NCBI GenBank assembly: GCA_018267705.1
Contig: JAFDXX010000007.1
Span: forward strand, 62,001 to 126,000
Source: Bacteroidota bacterium
Lineage (GTDB): Bacteria > Bacteroidota > Bacteroidia > Chitinophagales > Chitinophagaceae
Reading direction: 5' to 3'
Length of the DNA stretch: 64,000 nt
Positions 43,365-52,026 of this stretch are shown one piece after another; the first letter of the stretch is position 1; every line of letters begins with the position of its first letter. Below the pieces are notes generated by a model that worked only from the letters and a program-made list of their open reading frames with translations, was not told where the DNA came from and made no database searches. The position numbers and the translations under genes are program-made.

Positions 43365-44786
43365 GTGAGAAAACATAAACAACCGCAAATTTTAAATAAA
43401 GTTTTAATTGAAGATTGTGCAGCCGAAGGTAAATCGTTGACAAGAGTAAACGGCAAAGTGGTTTTTGTTGAAAGAACTGTTCCCGGAGATGTGGTAGATA
43501 TTCAATTAACCAAAAGCAAAAAAGATTGGGCTGAAGGTTTCCCTATACAATTTATTGAATATAGTAAAGAACGTGTTGAACCTTTTTGTAAAGACTTTGG
43601 TATTTGCGGTGGCTGCCAATGGCAAATGCTTCCTTACAACAAACAATTGTTTTATAAACAAAAGCAGGTTACAGATAATTTACAGCGTATTGCTAAAATT
43701 AATTTACCAGAAATATTACCCATTATTGGTGCTAATGAAACAAAATATTATCGCAATAAATTAGAATACACTTTTGCTACCGAAAAATATATTAGTACCG
43801 AAGAATTTAAGTTACTAAAACAGCAAGGTATTTTTTCAGAAAGTAATGGTGCAGCCGGTTTTCATGCAAGAGGATTTTTTAATAAAGTAGTAGCTATTGA
43901 TACCTGCCATTTACAACACGAGCCAACCAACTTAATAAGAAAAGCTATTGAAAATTTTGCAAGAAAAAATAATTATCCTTTTTACAATATAAAACAACAC
44001 GAAGGTTGGTTGCGTAATACAATGGTTCGCATTGCAACAACCGGAGAAATAATGATAAATATTGTTGTTGCATTTTACGATAAAGCGATGATTGATGCAT
44101 TAATGAATTTTATAATGCAACAATTTCCAAACATTACTACACTTTTATATACCATCAACACAAAGCTAAACGACAGTATTTACGATTTAGAACCTATTGC
44201 ATTTCACGGCAAAGGATATATTATAGAAAAATTAGAATCGTTCAATTTTAAAATAAGTCCAAAATCTTTCTTTCAAACCAATACAAAACAAGGAGAAAAA
44301 CTATATCAAATTACAAGAGATTTTGCTGAACTTAAAGGAATAGAAACCTTATACGATTTATACTGTGGCACAGGCAGCATTGGTATTTTTTTAAGCAAAC
44401 AAACAAAAAAAATTATTGGCGTTGAAACGGTGGAAGATGCTGTAAAAGATGCTAAAGAAAATGCTTTATTAAACAACATTAATCATGCAGAATTTTTTGC
44501 AGGAGATGTAATTAATATTTGCAATGATGATTTTTTTGCAAAGCACGGAAAAGCCGATGTAGTAATTACAGATCCGCCACGTGCGGGAATGCATGAAAAA
44601 TTAATTAAAAAATTGTTAGAAATTGCTGCACCAACAATTGTTTATGTAAGTTGCAACCCGGCTACTCAAGCAAGAGACTTAGCTTTGCTAAACGAAAAAT
44701 ATGCAGTAACAAAAATTCAACCGGTTGATATGTTTCCGCATACCCATCACATTGAAAATGTAGCTCAACTAAAACTTAAAGATTAA
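43365..44786 (+). CDS. rlmD: 23S rRNA (uracil-C5)-methyltransferase, RlmD/RumA family
   Basis: This 473-aa enzyme has an N-terminal TRAM RNA-binding domain (about 8-65), an iron-sulfur motif CKDFGICGGCQWQ, and a C-terminal SAM fold with LYDLYCGTGSIGIF, the TDPPRAGMH motif and catalytic Cys in VYVSCNPATQARD. It should form 5-methyluridine in 23S rRNA; RlmC/RlmD/TrmA specificity cannot be settled by eye. The start is GTG: there is no ATG before the TRAM domain, and the promoter element ends four bases upstream. It starts a plus-strand run with two rhomboids and two EEP genes. Confidence 0.9.
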   Translation: MRKHKQPQILNKVLIEDCAAEGKSLTRVNGKVVFVERTVPGDVVDIQLTKSKKDWAEGFPIQFIEYSKERVEPFCKDFGICGGCQWQMLPYNKQLFYKQKQVTDNLQRIAKINLPEILPIIGANETKYYRNKLEYTFATEKYISTEEFKLLKQQGIFSESNGAAGFHARGFFNKVVAIDTCHLQHEPTNLIRKAIENFARKNNYPFYNIKQHEGWLRNTMVRIATTGEIMINIVVAFYDKAMIDALMNFIMQQFPNITTLLYTINTKLNDSIYDLEPIAFHGKGYIIEKLESFNFKISPKSFFQTNTKQGEKLYQITRDFAELKGIETLYDLYCGTGSIGIFLSKQTKKIIGVETVEDAVKDAKENALLNNINHAEFFAGDVINICNDDFFAKHGKADVVITDPPRAGMHEKLIKKLLEIAAPTIVYVSCNPATQARDLALLNEKYAVTKIQPVDMFPHTHHIENVAQLKLKD

Positions 44787-44791
44787 AAAAA

Positions 44792-45511
44792 ATGATGCAG
44801 GAATTCAGGCCCACAAGATTTCAGATATTACCATTAGTTATTAAAAATCTTTTAATTATTAATGGATTGGTTTTTCTTGCCCAACTCACTATTGGTGGTG
44901 GAGCAACACCAATCATAAATATGGAGGATGTATTTGCCTTACACACTTGGCAAAGTCCTTTATTCAAACCATGGCAATTAATTACCCACATGTTTATGCA
45001 TAGCACACAAGATTTTTCGCACATTTTCTTTAACATGTTTGCATTGTGGATGTTCGGTTCAATACTTGAAAACCTTTGGGGCCCAAAACGTTTTTTAATT
45101 TTTTATATCAGTTGTGGTTTAGGTGCTGCCTTATGCCATATGGGTGTTTTATATTACGAAACAGAACAATTAATTAAAGCATATAGTGCAGCAGATTATG
45201 CAACACAACAAACTTTTAAAACAGATTTTTATTTAAGGTTGAATGAGGCCACACTCGGTGCAAGCGGTGCTGTATTTGGATGTTTAGCCGCATTTGGATA
45301 TCTATTTCCTAATACACTTATATATATTTATTTCTTTATTCCGCTAAAAGCAAAATGGTTTGTATTATTATATGCAGGCTATGAGTTGTATGCAACTATT
45401 AGAAACTCTGCCGGAGATAGTGTTGCCCACGTAGCCCATTTAGGCGGAGCTTTAGTTGGCATTATTTTAGTTTATACATGGAATAAAAAAAATAAAAAAA
45501 CATTTTATTAA
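44792..45511 (+). CDS. Rhomboid-family intramembrane serine protease
   Basis: This 239-aa polytopic protein has six predicted helices. The catalytic Ser lies in LGASGAVFGCLAAFGY and the catalytic His in HVAHLGGALVG, with the family's HMFMHSTQDFSHIFFNMFAL block. It should cleave single-span membrane proteins. It lies five bases after rlmD and nine bases before a second rhomboid-like gene. Confidence 0.92.
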   Translation: MMQEFRPTRFQILPLVIKNLLIINGLVFLAQLTIGGGATPIINMEDVFALHTWQSPLFKPWQLITHMFMHSTQDFSHIFFNMFALWMFGSILENLWGPKRFLIFYISCGLGAALCHMGVLYYETEQLIKAYSAADYATQQTFKTDFYLRLNEATLGASGAVFGCLAAFGYLFPNTLIYIYFFIPLKAKWFVLLYAGYELYATIRNSAGDSVAHVAHLGGALVGIILVYTWNKKNKKTFY

Positions 45512-45520
45512 TTGTAAATT

Positions 45521-46444
45521 ATGCGTGTGCAACAACAAAGCAAAAGTAAAATACCTTTATTGGGAGATAGTAATAACAGTCTTGTTTTATTAATTGCCAT
45601 TAACGCACTACTTTTTATTATTTTAAACGGATTGAAAGTTATTTATCTGCTTAGTTACGATAATATTAATGCAGAAGTTTTATTTCAAAAACAAATATTA
45701 CAATGGTTTGTGTTGCCGGCAAATACCGAAAGTTTATTCAATAAGCCTTGGGTAATTTTTTCTTATATGTTTAGTCATTATAGTGTTTGGGGTTTAATTA
45801 CAACTTGTTTATGGCTTTGGGCTTTTGGATATATTTTGCAAGATTTAACAGGCAATAACAAACTCATTCCACTTTATATATACGGCGGATTTATTGGTGC
45901 TGTTTTCTTTTTGTTAAGCATACAATTCATTCCTGCATTTCAAAATAATTTACAACCCTTTATAGGTGGAAGTGCAGCCGTAATGTGTGTTGCAGTTGCA
46001 GCTACAACATTAGCACCTGATTATAGAATTTTTCCTATGCTAAATGGCGGTATTCCGTTGTGGGTACTAACAGTAATATTTGCGGCTATTGATTTTGGTA
46101 GCATTGCTAAAGATAGTAGCAGCCAAGGTCTTGCACATTTAATGGCAGGCGCATTTGGTTTTATTTTTATAAAACAATTGCGAAAAGGAAACGATTGGAG
46201 TAAGTGGATGAACAATTTTATAAATTGGATAAATGATTTATTTAACCCTGAAAAAAAATACAATAAACAAAACGAAAAAGAAAAGTTATTTTATAAATCA
46301 GAAGGAAAACCATACAGTAAAAAAGCAAATCTTACACAAAAAAAATTAGATGAAATTTTAGATAAAATAAATAAAGAAGGCTACCACATGCTTAGTGATG
46401 AAGAAAAAGAATTTTTAACGCGTGCAAGTAATGAAGAGTTATAA
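45521..46444 (+). CDS. Second rhomboid-family protein with C-terminal tail
   Basis: This 307-aa paralogue has the same fold, with Ser in GGSAAVMCVAVAATTLAP and His in QGLAHLMAGAFGFIF, so the catalytic pair is kept although surrounding motifs diverge. A roughly 75-residue cytoplasmic tail (residues 230-307) is highly charged and ends KEFLTRASNEEL, resembling a Bacteroidetes-specific rhomboid extension. It is adjacent to the first rhomboid gene and probably co-transcribed. Confidence 0.88.
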   Translation: MRVQQQSKSKIPLLGDSNNSLVLLIAINALLFIILNGLKVIYLLSYDNINAEVLFQKQILQWFVLPANTESLFNKPWVIFSYMFSHYSVWGLITTCLWLWAFGYILQDLTGNNKLIPLYIYGGFIGAVFFLLSIQFIPAFQNNLQPFIGGSAAVMCVAVAATTLAPDYRIFPMLNGGIPLWVLTVIFAAIDFGSIAKDSSSQGLAHLMAGAFGFIFIKQLRKGNDWSKWMNNFINWINDLFNPEKKYNKQNEKEKLFYKSEGKPYSKKANLTQKKLDEILDKINKEGYHMLSDEEKEFLTRASNEEL

Positions 46445-46453
46445 CTTCAATTT

Positions 46454-47578
46454 ATGTTGGCAACAAAATCAACCATTTTTAAAAAAATAATTTTATTTAG
46501 CGGCTGTGTTTATTCGTTAATTTATTTTTTAAGTTGTTTAACACCATATATCAAACCCAGCTATTCTTGGGTATTTAGTATTTTAGCATTAGGGTTTCCA
46601 TTTTTATTTGCAGGAATGCTTTTGTTGCTACTACTCAATTTTCTTGTTTTAAAAAAATATCGTTTAGTTTTTGTTGTCATTACTTTATTAGGTTATCAAA
46701 ACATAAGCACCATTTTTTCTTTTCATCCGTTCCATAAATTTAGTAATGAAAAGAAAGGAGATTTTAGATTACTTTCTTGGAATGCCTCTGATTTTGTAAA
46801 TACACAAAAAAGTACTGATACAGCAGGAAACCCACGGCACGCAATGCTTTCATTTATTAAACAAACCAATGCAGATATTATTTGTTTAGAAGATTTTAGT
46901 AATAAAAACGGCAAAGGTTTTTTTAATGTATTTAACTATATTAAAGATTCACTAGGATATGTTTATACGTATTTCCCTCTTAGTTTTACTTACTATTTAA
47001 CCGAAATGGAAGAAACTTATGGCAATGTTATTTTTTCAAAGTATCCGATAATTGATACAGGTAAAATTGCATTACCGTTTTCAGAACCTTCTGAATTTCT
47101 TTCATACGTTGATGTAAAAATTAAAGAAAAAAAAATACGATTTTATACAGCACATCTTCTTTCATTAAGCCTACACACTTCATCTACACAACCTGTGCAA
47201 ATAAATTTAATGAGCCGAGATTCTTCTTTAATTCTTCATAAAAGCACTTTAAAGAAATTATGGCATTTTGATAAACTTCATACACAGCAAGCAATTACCA
47301 TTAAGCAAACATTAAATGCCACTACAATTCCATTTGTTTTTTCTGCCGATATAAACAGCGTTCCCTCAACCTATACTTATCAACACTTAAAAAATGGTTT
47401 GCAAGATGCGTTTTTACAAAACGGTTTTGGTATAGGTAGAACATACGATAGCATTTCTCCTACACTTCGTATAGATGTAGTATTATTCAACAATTTATTA
47501 AAAGCTGTTCAGCATAAAACACCCGTTCTGCACTTGTCAGACCATTACCCCAATATTGTCGATTTTCAATTCAAATAA
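46454..47578 (+). CDS. Membrane-anchored EEP-family protein (endonuclease/exonuclease/phosphatase)
   Basis: The 374-aa product has three N-terminal membrane helices (about 10-95) and then an EEP hydrolase domain. Key residues are WNASDF (Asn), IICLEDFS (Glu), YTAHL (His), ADINSVPSTYTY (Asp-Asn), RIDVVLF and the terminal LSDHYP (Asp-His). The active-site set appears complete. The substrate could be a phosphodiester or phospholipid; the domain would face the periplasm or cytoplasm depending on helix count. The next gene is a paralogue. Confidence 0.85.
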   Translation: MLATKSTIFKKIILFSGCVYSLIYFLSCLTPYIKPSYSWVFSILALGFPFLFAGMLLLLLLNFLVLKKYRLVFVVITLLGYQNISTIFSFHPFHKFSNEKKGDFRLLSWNASDFVNTQKSTDTAGNPRHAMLSFIKQTNADIICLEDFSNKNGKGFFNVFNYIKDSLGYVYTYFPLSFTYYLTEMEETYGNVIFSKYPIIDTGKIALPFSEPSEFLSYVDVKIKEKKIRFYTAHLLSLSLHTSSTQPVQINLMSRDSSLILHKSTLKKLWHFDKLHTQQAITIKQTLNATTIPFVFSADINSVPSTYTYQHLKNGLQDAFLQNGFGIGRTYDSISPTLRIDVVLFNNLLKAVQHKTPVLHLSDHYPNIVDFQFK

Positions 47579-47610
47579 AAATATTCTGCCGTATTCTGTA
47601 TTTTTAAGGC

Positions 47611-48705
47611 ATGATAAGAAAGGTTGTTAAAATAATATGCATGGCAATAAGCATTTTAGTTGTGCTGCTATTTTTATTAACCTGCTTAACACCTTTTTTA
47701 AATCCTCAAAAAGTTTGGTTTATTGGTTTTTGTGGATTGATAACACCACATTTAATTTTTTTATTATTACTCTCTATTATTTTTTGGCTTATTGCTAAAC
47801 CCAAGCTGGCATTAATTCCTATAATAACACTATTAATTGGTTACAAACAAATACAAACAGTTTTTGCATTTCATATTAAAGAAAGTTTTACAAATGAAAA
47901 AAAGACAAATGTTATTCGAATAGTTGATTGGAATGTGCGGAGTTTTTTAGGCTTATCAAAAAACAAAGAAACCCAAAAACATATTAAAGAAAATATTGTA
48001 CAATCAATTTTAACCTTGCAGCCCGATATTATTTGCATGCAAGAGTTTAACAATATGCCAGTAACCGCAGATAATATTTCATTATTTACAAAAACACATC
48101 CCTATTATTTTTTCTCAGAAGATTATTCAAGAAAAAATGGGTATCGTTCCGGATGCATTATTTTTTCCAAACATCCTATTATTCAAAACAATAAAACAAA
48201 ATATCTTATTGCAGAAAGTTTAATTTATGCCGATGTGGTAAAGGGAGAAGACACCATTCGATTTTATACTACACATCTGCAATCTTTCAAATTTAAAAAA
48301 CAAGATTATGATGATATAGAAAAAATAAAACAACAAGATGAAGATGTATTAATAGCTTCTAAAAATATTTTCTATAAAATGAAATTAGCTTTTAAAAGAA
48401 GAGCAGCACAAACCGATATTGTAACAACCGAAACAGCCAAAAGCCCTTATCCTTCTATTATTTGCGGAGATTTTAATGATGTACCCAACAGCTATACTTA
48501 TTTTAAAATTAAAGGCTCCAATAGGCAAGATGCTTTTTTACAAAAAAGTTTTGGTATTGGCAGAACTTTTAATTCTTTGGCATCTACACTACGCATAGAT
48601 TATATTTTACCAACCAATAATTTCACAGTACAACAATTTGGTTTAATTGATGAAGGTTATAGCGACCACTCTATGTTAGTGAGCGATGTTCAACTAAAAA
48701 AATAA
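47611..48705 (+). CDS. Membrane-anchored EEP-family protein, tandem paralogue
   Basis: This 364-aa protein repeats the layout of its neighbour: about three N-terminal helices, then WNVRSF, IICMQEFN, YTTHLQSF, CGDFNDVPNSYTYF, RIDYILP and YSDHSMLV. Both share the distinctive DAFLQ-FGIGRT(Y/F) block, which shows recent common descent. The gene is 32 bases downstream of the first copy. A promoter and the cysS leader follow. Confidence 0.85.
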   Translation: MIRKVVKIICMAISILVVLLFLLTCLTPFLNPQKVWFIGFCGLITPHLIFLLLLSIIFWLIAKPKLALIPIITLLIGYKQIQTVFAFHIKESFTNEKKTNVIRIVDWNVRSFLGLSKNKETQKHIKENIVQSILTLQPDIICMQEFNNMPVTADNISLFTKTHPYYFFSEDYSRKNGYRSGCIIFSKHPIIQNNKTKYLIAESLIYADVVKGEDTIRFYTTHLQSFKFKKQDYDDIEKIKQQDEDVLIASKNIFYKMKLAFKRRAAQTDIVTTETAKSPYPSIICGDFNDVPNSYTYFKIKGSNRQDAFLQKSFGIGRTFNSLASTLRIDYILPTNNFTVQQFGLIDEGYSDHSMLVSDVQLKK

Positions 48706-48750
48706 CTTAACTTCCTTAATACTACAAAAGAAATCTTTCATTAAAAACAT

Positions 48751-48758
48751 TACCTTTG
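48751..48758 (+). promoter_or_regulatory. -7 promoter element for the cysS leader
   Basis: TACCTTTG matches TAnnTTTG exactly. It ends ten bases upstream of the leader-peptide ATG at 48769 and 126 bases before cysS. Confidence 0.6.
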
Positions 48759-48768
48759 TTTTACTACA

Positions 48769-48810
48769 ATGAAAATTTTTTATACTACATATTGCTACTG
48801 CTGTTGCTAA
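48769..48810 (+). CDS. Cysteine-rich leader peptide of cysS (13 aa)
   Basis: ATG at 48769 followed by 13 codons reads MKIFYTTYCYCCC and a TAA. Four of the last five codons are cysteine (TGC, TGC, TGT, TGC). The position between a consensus promoter element and the cysteinyl-tRNA synthetase gene is the classic arrangement for attenuation by a stalled ribosome: low charged tRNA-Cys would pause translation in the Cys run. The downstream region can form mutually exclusive hairpins (see the next entry). No homologous leader is known to me in Bacteroidetes. Confidence 0.65.
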   Translation: MKIFYTTYCYCCC

Positions 48811-48844
48811 TGCAACAAACTTCTACATTTGCGGTGTGTACCGC
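48802..48844 (+). promoter_or_regulatory. Candidate attenuator hairpins upstream of cysS
   Basis: Hairpin A is TGTTGC-TAAT-GCAACA (48802-48817), overlapping the last Cys codons and the leader stop. Hairpin B is GCGGT-GTGT-ACCGC (48831-48844), followed by pyrimidine-rich TTGCTTCATTTCATT. A ribosome stalled at the Cys codons would disrupt hairpin A, possibly altering formation of B. B has no pure U-run, so attenuation could act on transcription or translation. Confidence 0.4.
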
Positions 48845-48883
48845 TTGCTTCATTTCATTATATAACAAGTACAATTTTAAAAT

Positions 48884-50380
48884 ATGTCGCTTCAAATTTA
48901 TAATTCGTTAACACGAAAAAAAGAACGTTTTAATCCCATTACAAAAGGTCATGTTGGGTTGTACGTATGCGGCCCAACAGTTAGTGGAGAAAGCCATTTA
49001 GGTCATGCTCGCCCTTATGTTACGTTTGATGTAGTTTACCGTTATCTCACACATTTAAAATATAAAGTTCGGTATGTAAGAAATATTACCGATGCAGGGC
49101 ATTTTGAAGAAGAAGGTAGAGAAGCAGAAGATAAAATTTCAACAAAAGCAACGATAGAAAAATTAGAACCAATGGAGTTGGTACAAAAATATACCAACTT
49201 GTACCATTGGGCTATGTTGCAATTAAATAATATAGAACCAAGTATTGAACCAACTGCAACCGGACATATTGTAGAACAAATAAATATGATTGAAAAAATT
49301 ATTGCAGATGGTTATGCTTATGCAATAAACGGATCGGTATATTTTGATGTAGAAAAATATAATACTGATTTTTCTAAAAAAGGATTGCCTTATGGAATTT
49401 TAAGCGGAAGAGTTTTAGAAGATATGTTAGAAACTACAAGAGAGTTAGATAATCAAGAAGAAAAAAGAAACAAAGCAGATTTTGCTTTATGGAAAAATGC
49501 ACCACCTGAACATATTATGCGTTGGAAAAGCCCATGGGGAGAAGGTTTTCCGGGTTGGCATATAGAATGCTCTGCAATGAGTAGCAAATATTTAGGCGAT
49601 GAATTTGATATACATGGCGGTGGAATGGATTTACAATTTCCACATCATGAATGTGAAATTGCACAAAGTGCCGTTTGCAATCATAAAAGCCCAGCACGTT
49701 ATTGGATGCATAATAATATGATAACCATTAACGGAAGAAAAATGGGAAAAAGTTACAACAACGTAATTAAATTAAGTGAATTATTTAGTGGTAATCATCC
49801 ATTGTTAGCACAAGCTTATCACCCAATGGTTATTCGGTTTTTTATTTTACAAACACATTACAGAAGTACTTTAGATTTTGGCAATGAAGCATTACAAGCA
49901 AGTGAAAAAGGTTTAAAACGTTTATTTGATGCTTATGAAAATTTACAAAAATTAGAACCTGTTAATGAAAAATCTGAAGATGCTGAACTTGAAAAAAATG
50001 TTTTACAATTATTAAATGAGTTAGATGAATTTATGAATGATGATTTTAGTACAGCAAAAGTATTAGCAAATATTTTTGAGTTGGTGCCAACCATTAATGC
50101 ATTAAAAAATAAACAATTACCGGCTAATGTTTTAAGCAATGGCGTTATTACCTTAATGCAACAAAAATTAAAATTATTTATTACCAACATTTTAGGTTTA
50201 AAAAATATTAATGATACCAACAATAAAGCAAATGATGTAATTCAAATTTTAATTAATTTAAGAAAAGAAGCAAAAGCAAAAAAAGATTTTGTAACCAGCG
50301 ATAAAATACGAAATGATTTAGCTGCTATTGGTATTCAGTTAAAAGATGAAAAAGACGGAAGTATAAGTTATAGTTTGTAA
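48884..50380 (+). CDS. cysS: Cysteinyl-tRNA synthetase
   Basis: This 498-aa class I synthetase charges tRNA-Cys. Motifs are [18 protein letters not shown] (zinc Cys and HIGH variant HLGH), [10 protein letters not shown] and HHECEIAQS (zinc ligands), [11 protein letters not shown] (KMSKS variant KMGKS), and an anticodon-binding helical domain at the C-terminus (about 390-498). Length fits. A 13-codon leader rich in Cys lies upstream, suggesting control by tRNA-Cys charging. A strong terminator follows. Confidence 0.97.
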   Translation: MSLQIYNSLTRKKERFNPITKGHVGLYVCGPTVSGESHLGHARPYVTFDVVYRYLTHLKYKVRYVRNITDAGHFEEEGREAEDKISTKATIEKLEPMELVQKYTNLYHWAMLQLNNIEPSIEPTATGHIVEQINMIEKIIADGYAYAINGSVYFDVEKYNTDFSKKGLPYGILSGRVLEDMLETTRELDNQEEKRNKADFALWKNAPPEHIMRWKSPWGEGFPGWHIECSAMSSKYLGDEFDIHGGGMDLQFPHHECEIAQSAVCNHKSPARYWMHNNMITINGRKMGKSYNNVIKLSELFSGNHPLLAQAYHPMVIRFFILQTHYRSTLDFGNEALQASEKGLKRLFDAYENLQKLEPVNEKSEDAELEKNVLQLLNELDEFMNDDFSTAKVLANIFELVPTINALKNKQLPANVLSNGVITLMQQKLKLFITNILGLKNINDTNNKANDVIQILINLRKEAKAKKDFVTSDKIRNDLAAIGIQLKDEKDGSISYSL

Positions 50381-50420
50381 AACAAAACGCCTCAATAAAA
50401 GTTATTGAGGCGTTTTGTTT
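50381..50420. terminator. Bidirectional terminator between cysS and the PSP1 gene
   Basis: AACAAAACGCCTCAATAA (50381-50398) pairs with TTATTGAGGCGTTTTGTT across three bases. The stem is perfect over about 18 bp and both convergent genes end here. Confidence 0.85.
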
Positions 50421-51647
50421 TTAATCTTTTTTATATCTGTTGGTATTATTAGGCCTTTGCTGAAACTTTTGTGGTGGTTGATTTTTGTTTTTAAAATCTT
50501 GTTCTCTGTTTCTTCCGGATTGTTCATTATTTCTCATTCTTTGCTCATTTCTTCTCCTATCATTTTTTTCTAAACTTCTTAAACTAATTTGCCCAACTAC
50601 ATCTACAAATTGAGGTTCTACTTCTTTAGGTTTATTACTGGTAATTTCAATGGCTTCTAATTCTTCGGGTCTTATTCCTTGAGCATTTAATTTTTTAATT
50701 TCTTTTACACGTTGTATGGTTAGCGGATAATGTTTACTTCCGCCTTCCATCATATACCACATTAAATTTTTAAAAATATCTTTTTTAATTAAGAATGCTC
50801 TTCCTTTAGCTGTTTCAATACTTTCAGCATTTTCAGGAAAATGTTGTAATGCATCTAAATAAGTATCTAATTCATAATTTAAGCAACACTTTAATCTGCC
50901 GCATTGCCCGCTTAATTTTGTTTGATTGATTGATAAGTTTTGATATCGTGCAGCTGTTGTGTTTACGCTTTTAAAATCGTTTAACCAAGTACTGCAGCAT
51001 AACTCTCTTCCGCAACTGCCAATGCCTCCTACTTTTGCCGCTTCTTGCCTTATACCAATTTGCTTCATTTCAACTTTAAGTTTAAACTCTGAAGCATAAT
51101 GTTTAATTAATTCTCTAAAATCAACACGGTCATCAGCGGTATAAAAAAAGGTAGCTTTTTTGCCATCGGCCTGTATTTCTACTTCACTCAATTTCATTTT
51201 TAAATTAAGCTGAATGGCTAATGCACGGCTGCGTGCTTGTACGCTAGGTTCACGGTCTTTACTTATTTTAAAACTTTCAATATCTCTATCTGTACTTCTA
51301 CGAATAATTTTTTTCATTTCGGCATTAAACTCATCTACACCTTTTTTTTTCATTTGCATCCGTACTATTTCACCTGTTACCGATACTTCTCCTACGTCAA
51401 AACCATTAACGCCTTCTACAGTTACATATTCTCCTTTTTCAAAATATTGTAAAGTGGTATTTCTGTAAAATTCTTTACGGCTGCCTTGTTTAAAACTTAT
51501 TTCAACAACTTTACAATCACTTTCCGGATCTGCAAAAGGTAAATTCATTAACCAATCATGCACATTTAATCTGTTGCATGCACCAGTATTGCATCCACCA
51601 TTGCTTTTACAACCATTGGGTTTAGTACCACAAGAGCCACAGCCCAT
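50421..51647 (-). CDS. PSP1/RicT-family protein with cysteine clusters
   Basis: This 408-aa protein contains the PSP1 C-terminal domain (about 60-270) of the RicT (YaaT) family, which in Bacillus subtilis forms a complex with RicA and RicF that carries iron-sulfur clusters and aids RNA maturation. Seen here are a Cys-rich N-terminus (five Cys in the first 24 residues, starting GCGSCGTK) and two further Cys groups, GIGSCGRELCCSTW and QCGRLKCCLN, potential cluster ligands. The C-terminal 60 residues are polar, Asn/Arg/Gln-rich and probably disordered. No ricA or ricF gene is nearby. Confidence 0.8.
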   Translation of the reverse strand: MGCGSCGTKPNGCKSNGGCNTGACNRLNVHDWLMNLPFADPESDCKVVEISFKQGSRKEFYRNTTLQYFEKGEYVTVEGVNGFDVGEVSVTGEIVRMQMKKKGVDEFNAEMKKIIRRSTDRDIESFKISKDREPSVQARSRALAIQLNLKMKLSEVEIQADGKKATFFYTADDRVDFRELIKHYASEFKLKVEMKQIGIRQEAAKVGGIGSCGRELCCSTWLNDFKSVNTTAARYQNLSINQTKLSGQCGRLKCCLNYELDTYLDALQHFPENAESIETAKGRAFLIKKDIFKNLMWYMMEGGSKHYPLTIQRVKEIKKLNAQGIRPEELEAIEITSNKPKEVEPQFVDVVGQISLRSLEKNDRRRNEQRMRNNEQSGRNREQDFKNKNQPPQKFQQRPNNTNRYKKD

Positions 51648-52026
51648 TGTATTTGAATTTTAATTGTAGTAAAATAATTTGTTTAGAAAATAATGAAGCA
51701 AGCTGTGGAATGTTTATTACGCTTTTGCATTGCACGTTTGTGCATTTTTACCTCTACTTAACAATGCGAATATATTAATCAACGTTTTCAAAAATTACGT
51801 ATCTATCTTCACTATTTCTTCTTACACAGCCAACACCATCATTTCCCTAAAAATCAAAAATAAGGATTTAAAATTTATTGATGTTAATTATGCTTAATAG
51901 CAGTATTTCATTCAAAAAAATCAATAACCAAAAGCGAGTAAGTATTATAAATGAAAATTCTATACCACAAACTTTGTTATAAAAATTTATGGTATAGAAA
52001 ATATATTGAAGTTAATATTGTATTGT
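51648..52026. other. 379-base gene-free interval with a hairpin
   Basis: No supported gene. TTCTATACCA (51958-51967) is perfectly inverted in TGGTATAGAA (51990-51999), a 10-bp stem with a 22-nt loop near the 3' end of the S9 peptidase gene, possibly its terminator. A smaller TGCAC/GTGCA hairpin lies near 51731-51744. A 20-codon minus-strand frame (51683-51745) is not convincing. Confidence 0.4.

Noticed and set aside
51683..51745. 20-codon minus-strand frame with one Cys, considered as a leader peptide for the PSP1 gene
   Set aside because: No run of one amino acid, no good promoter element, and no matching downstream gene function.
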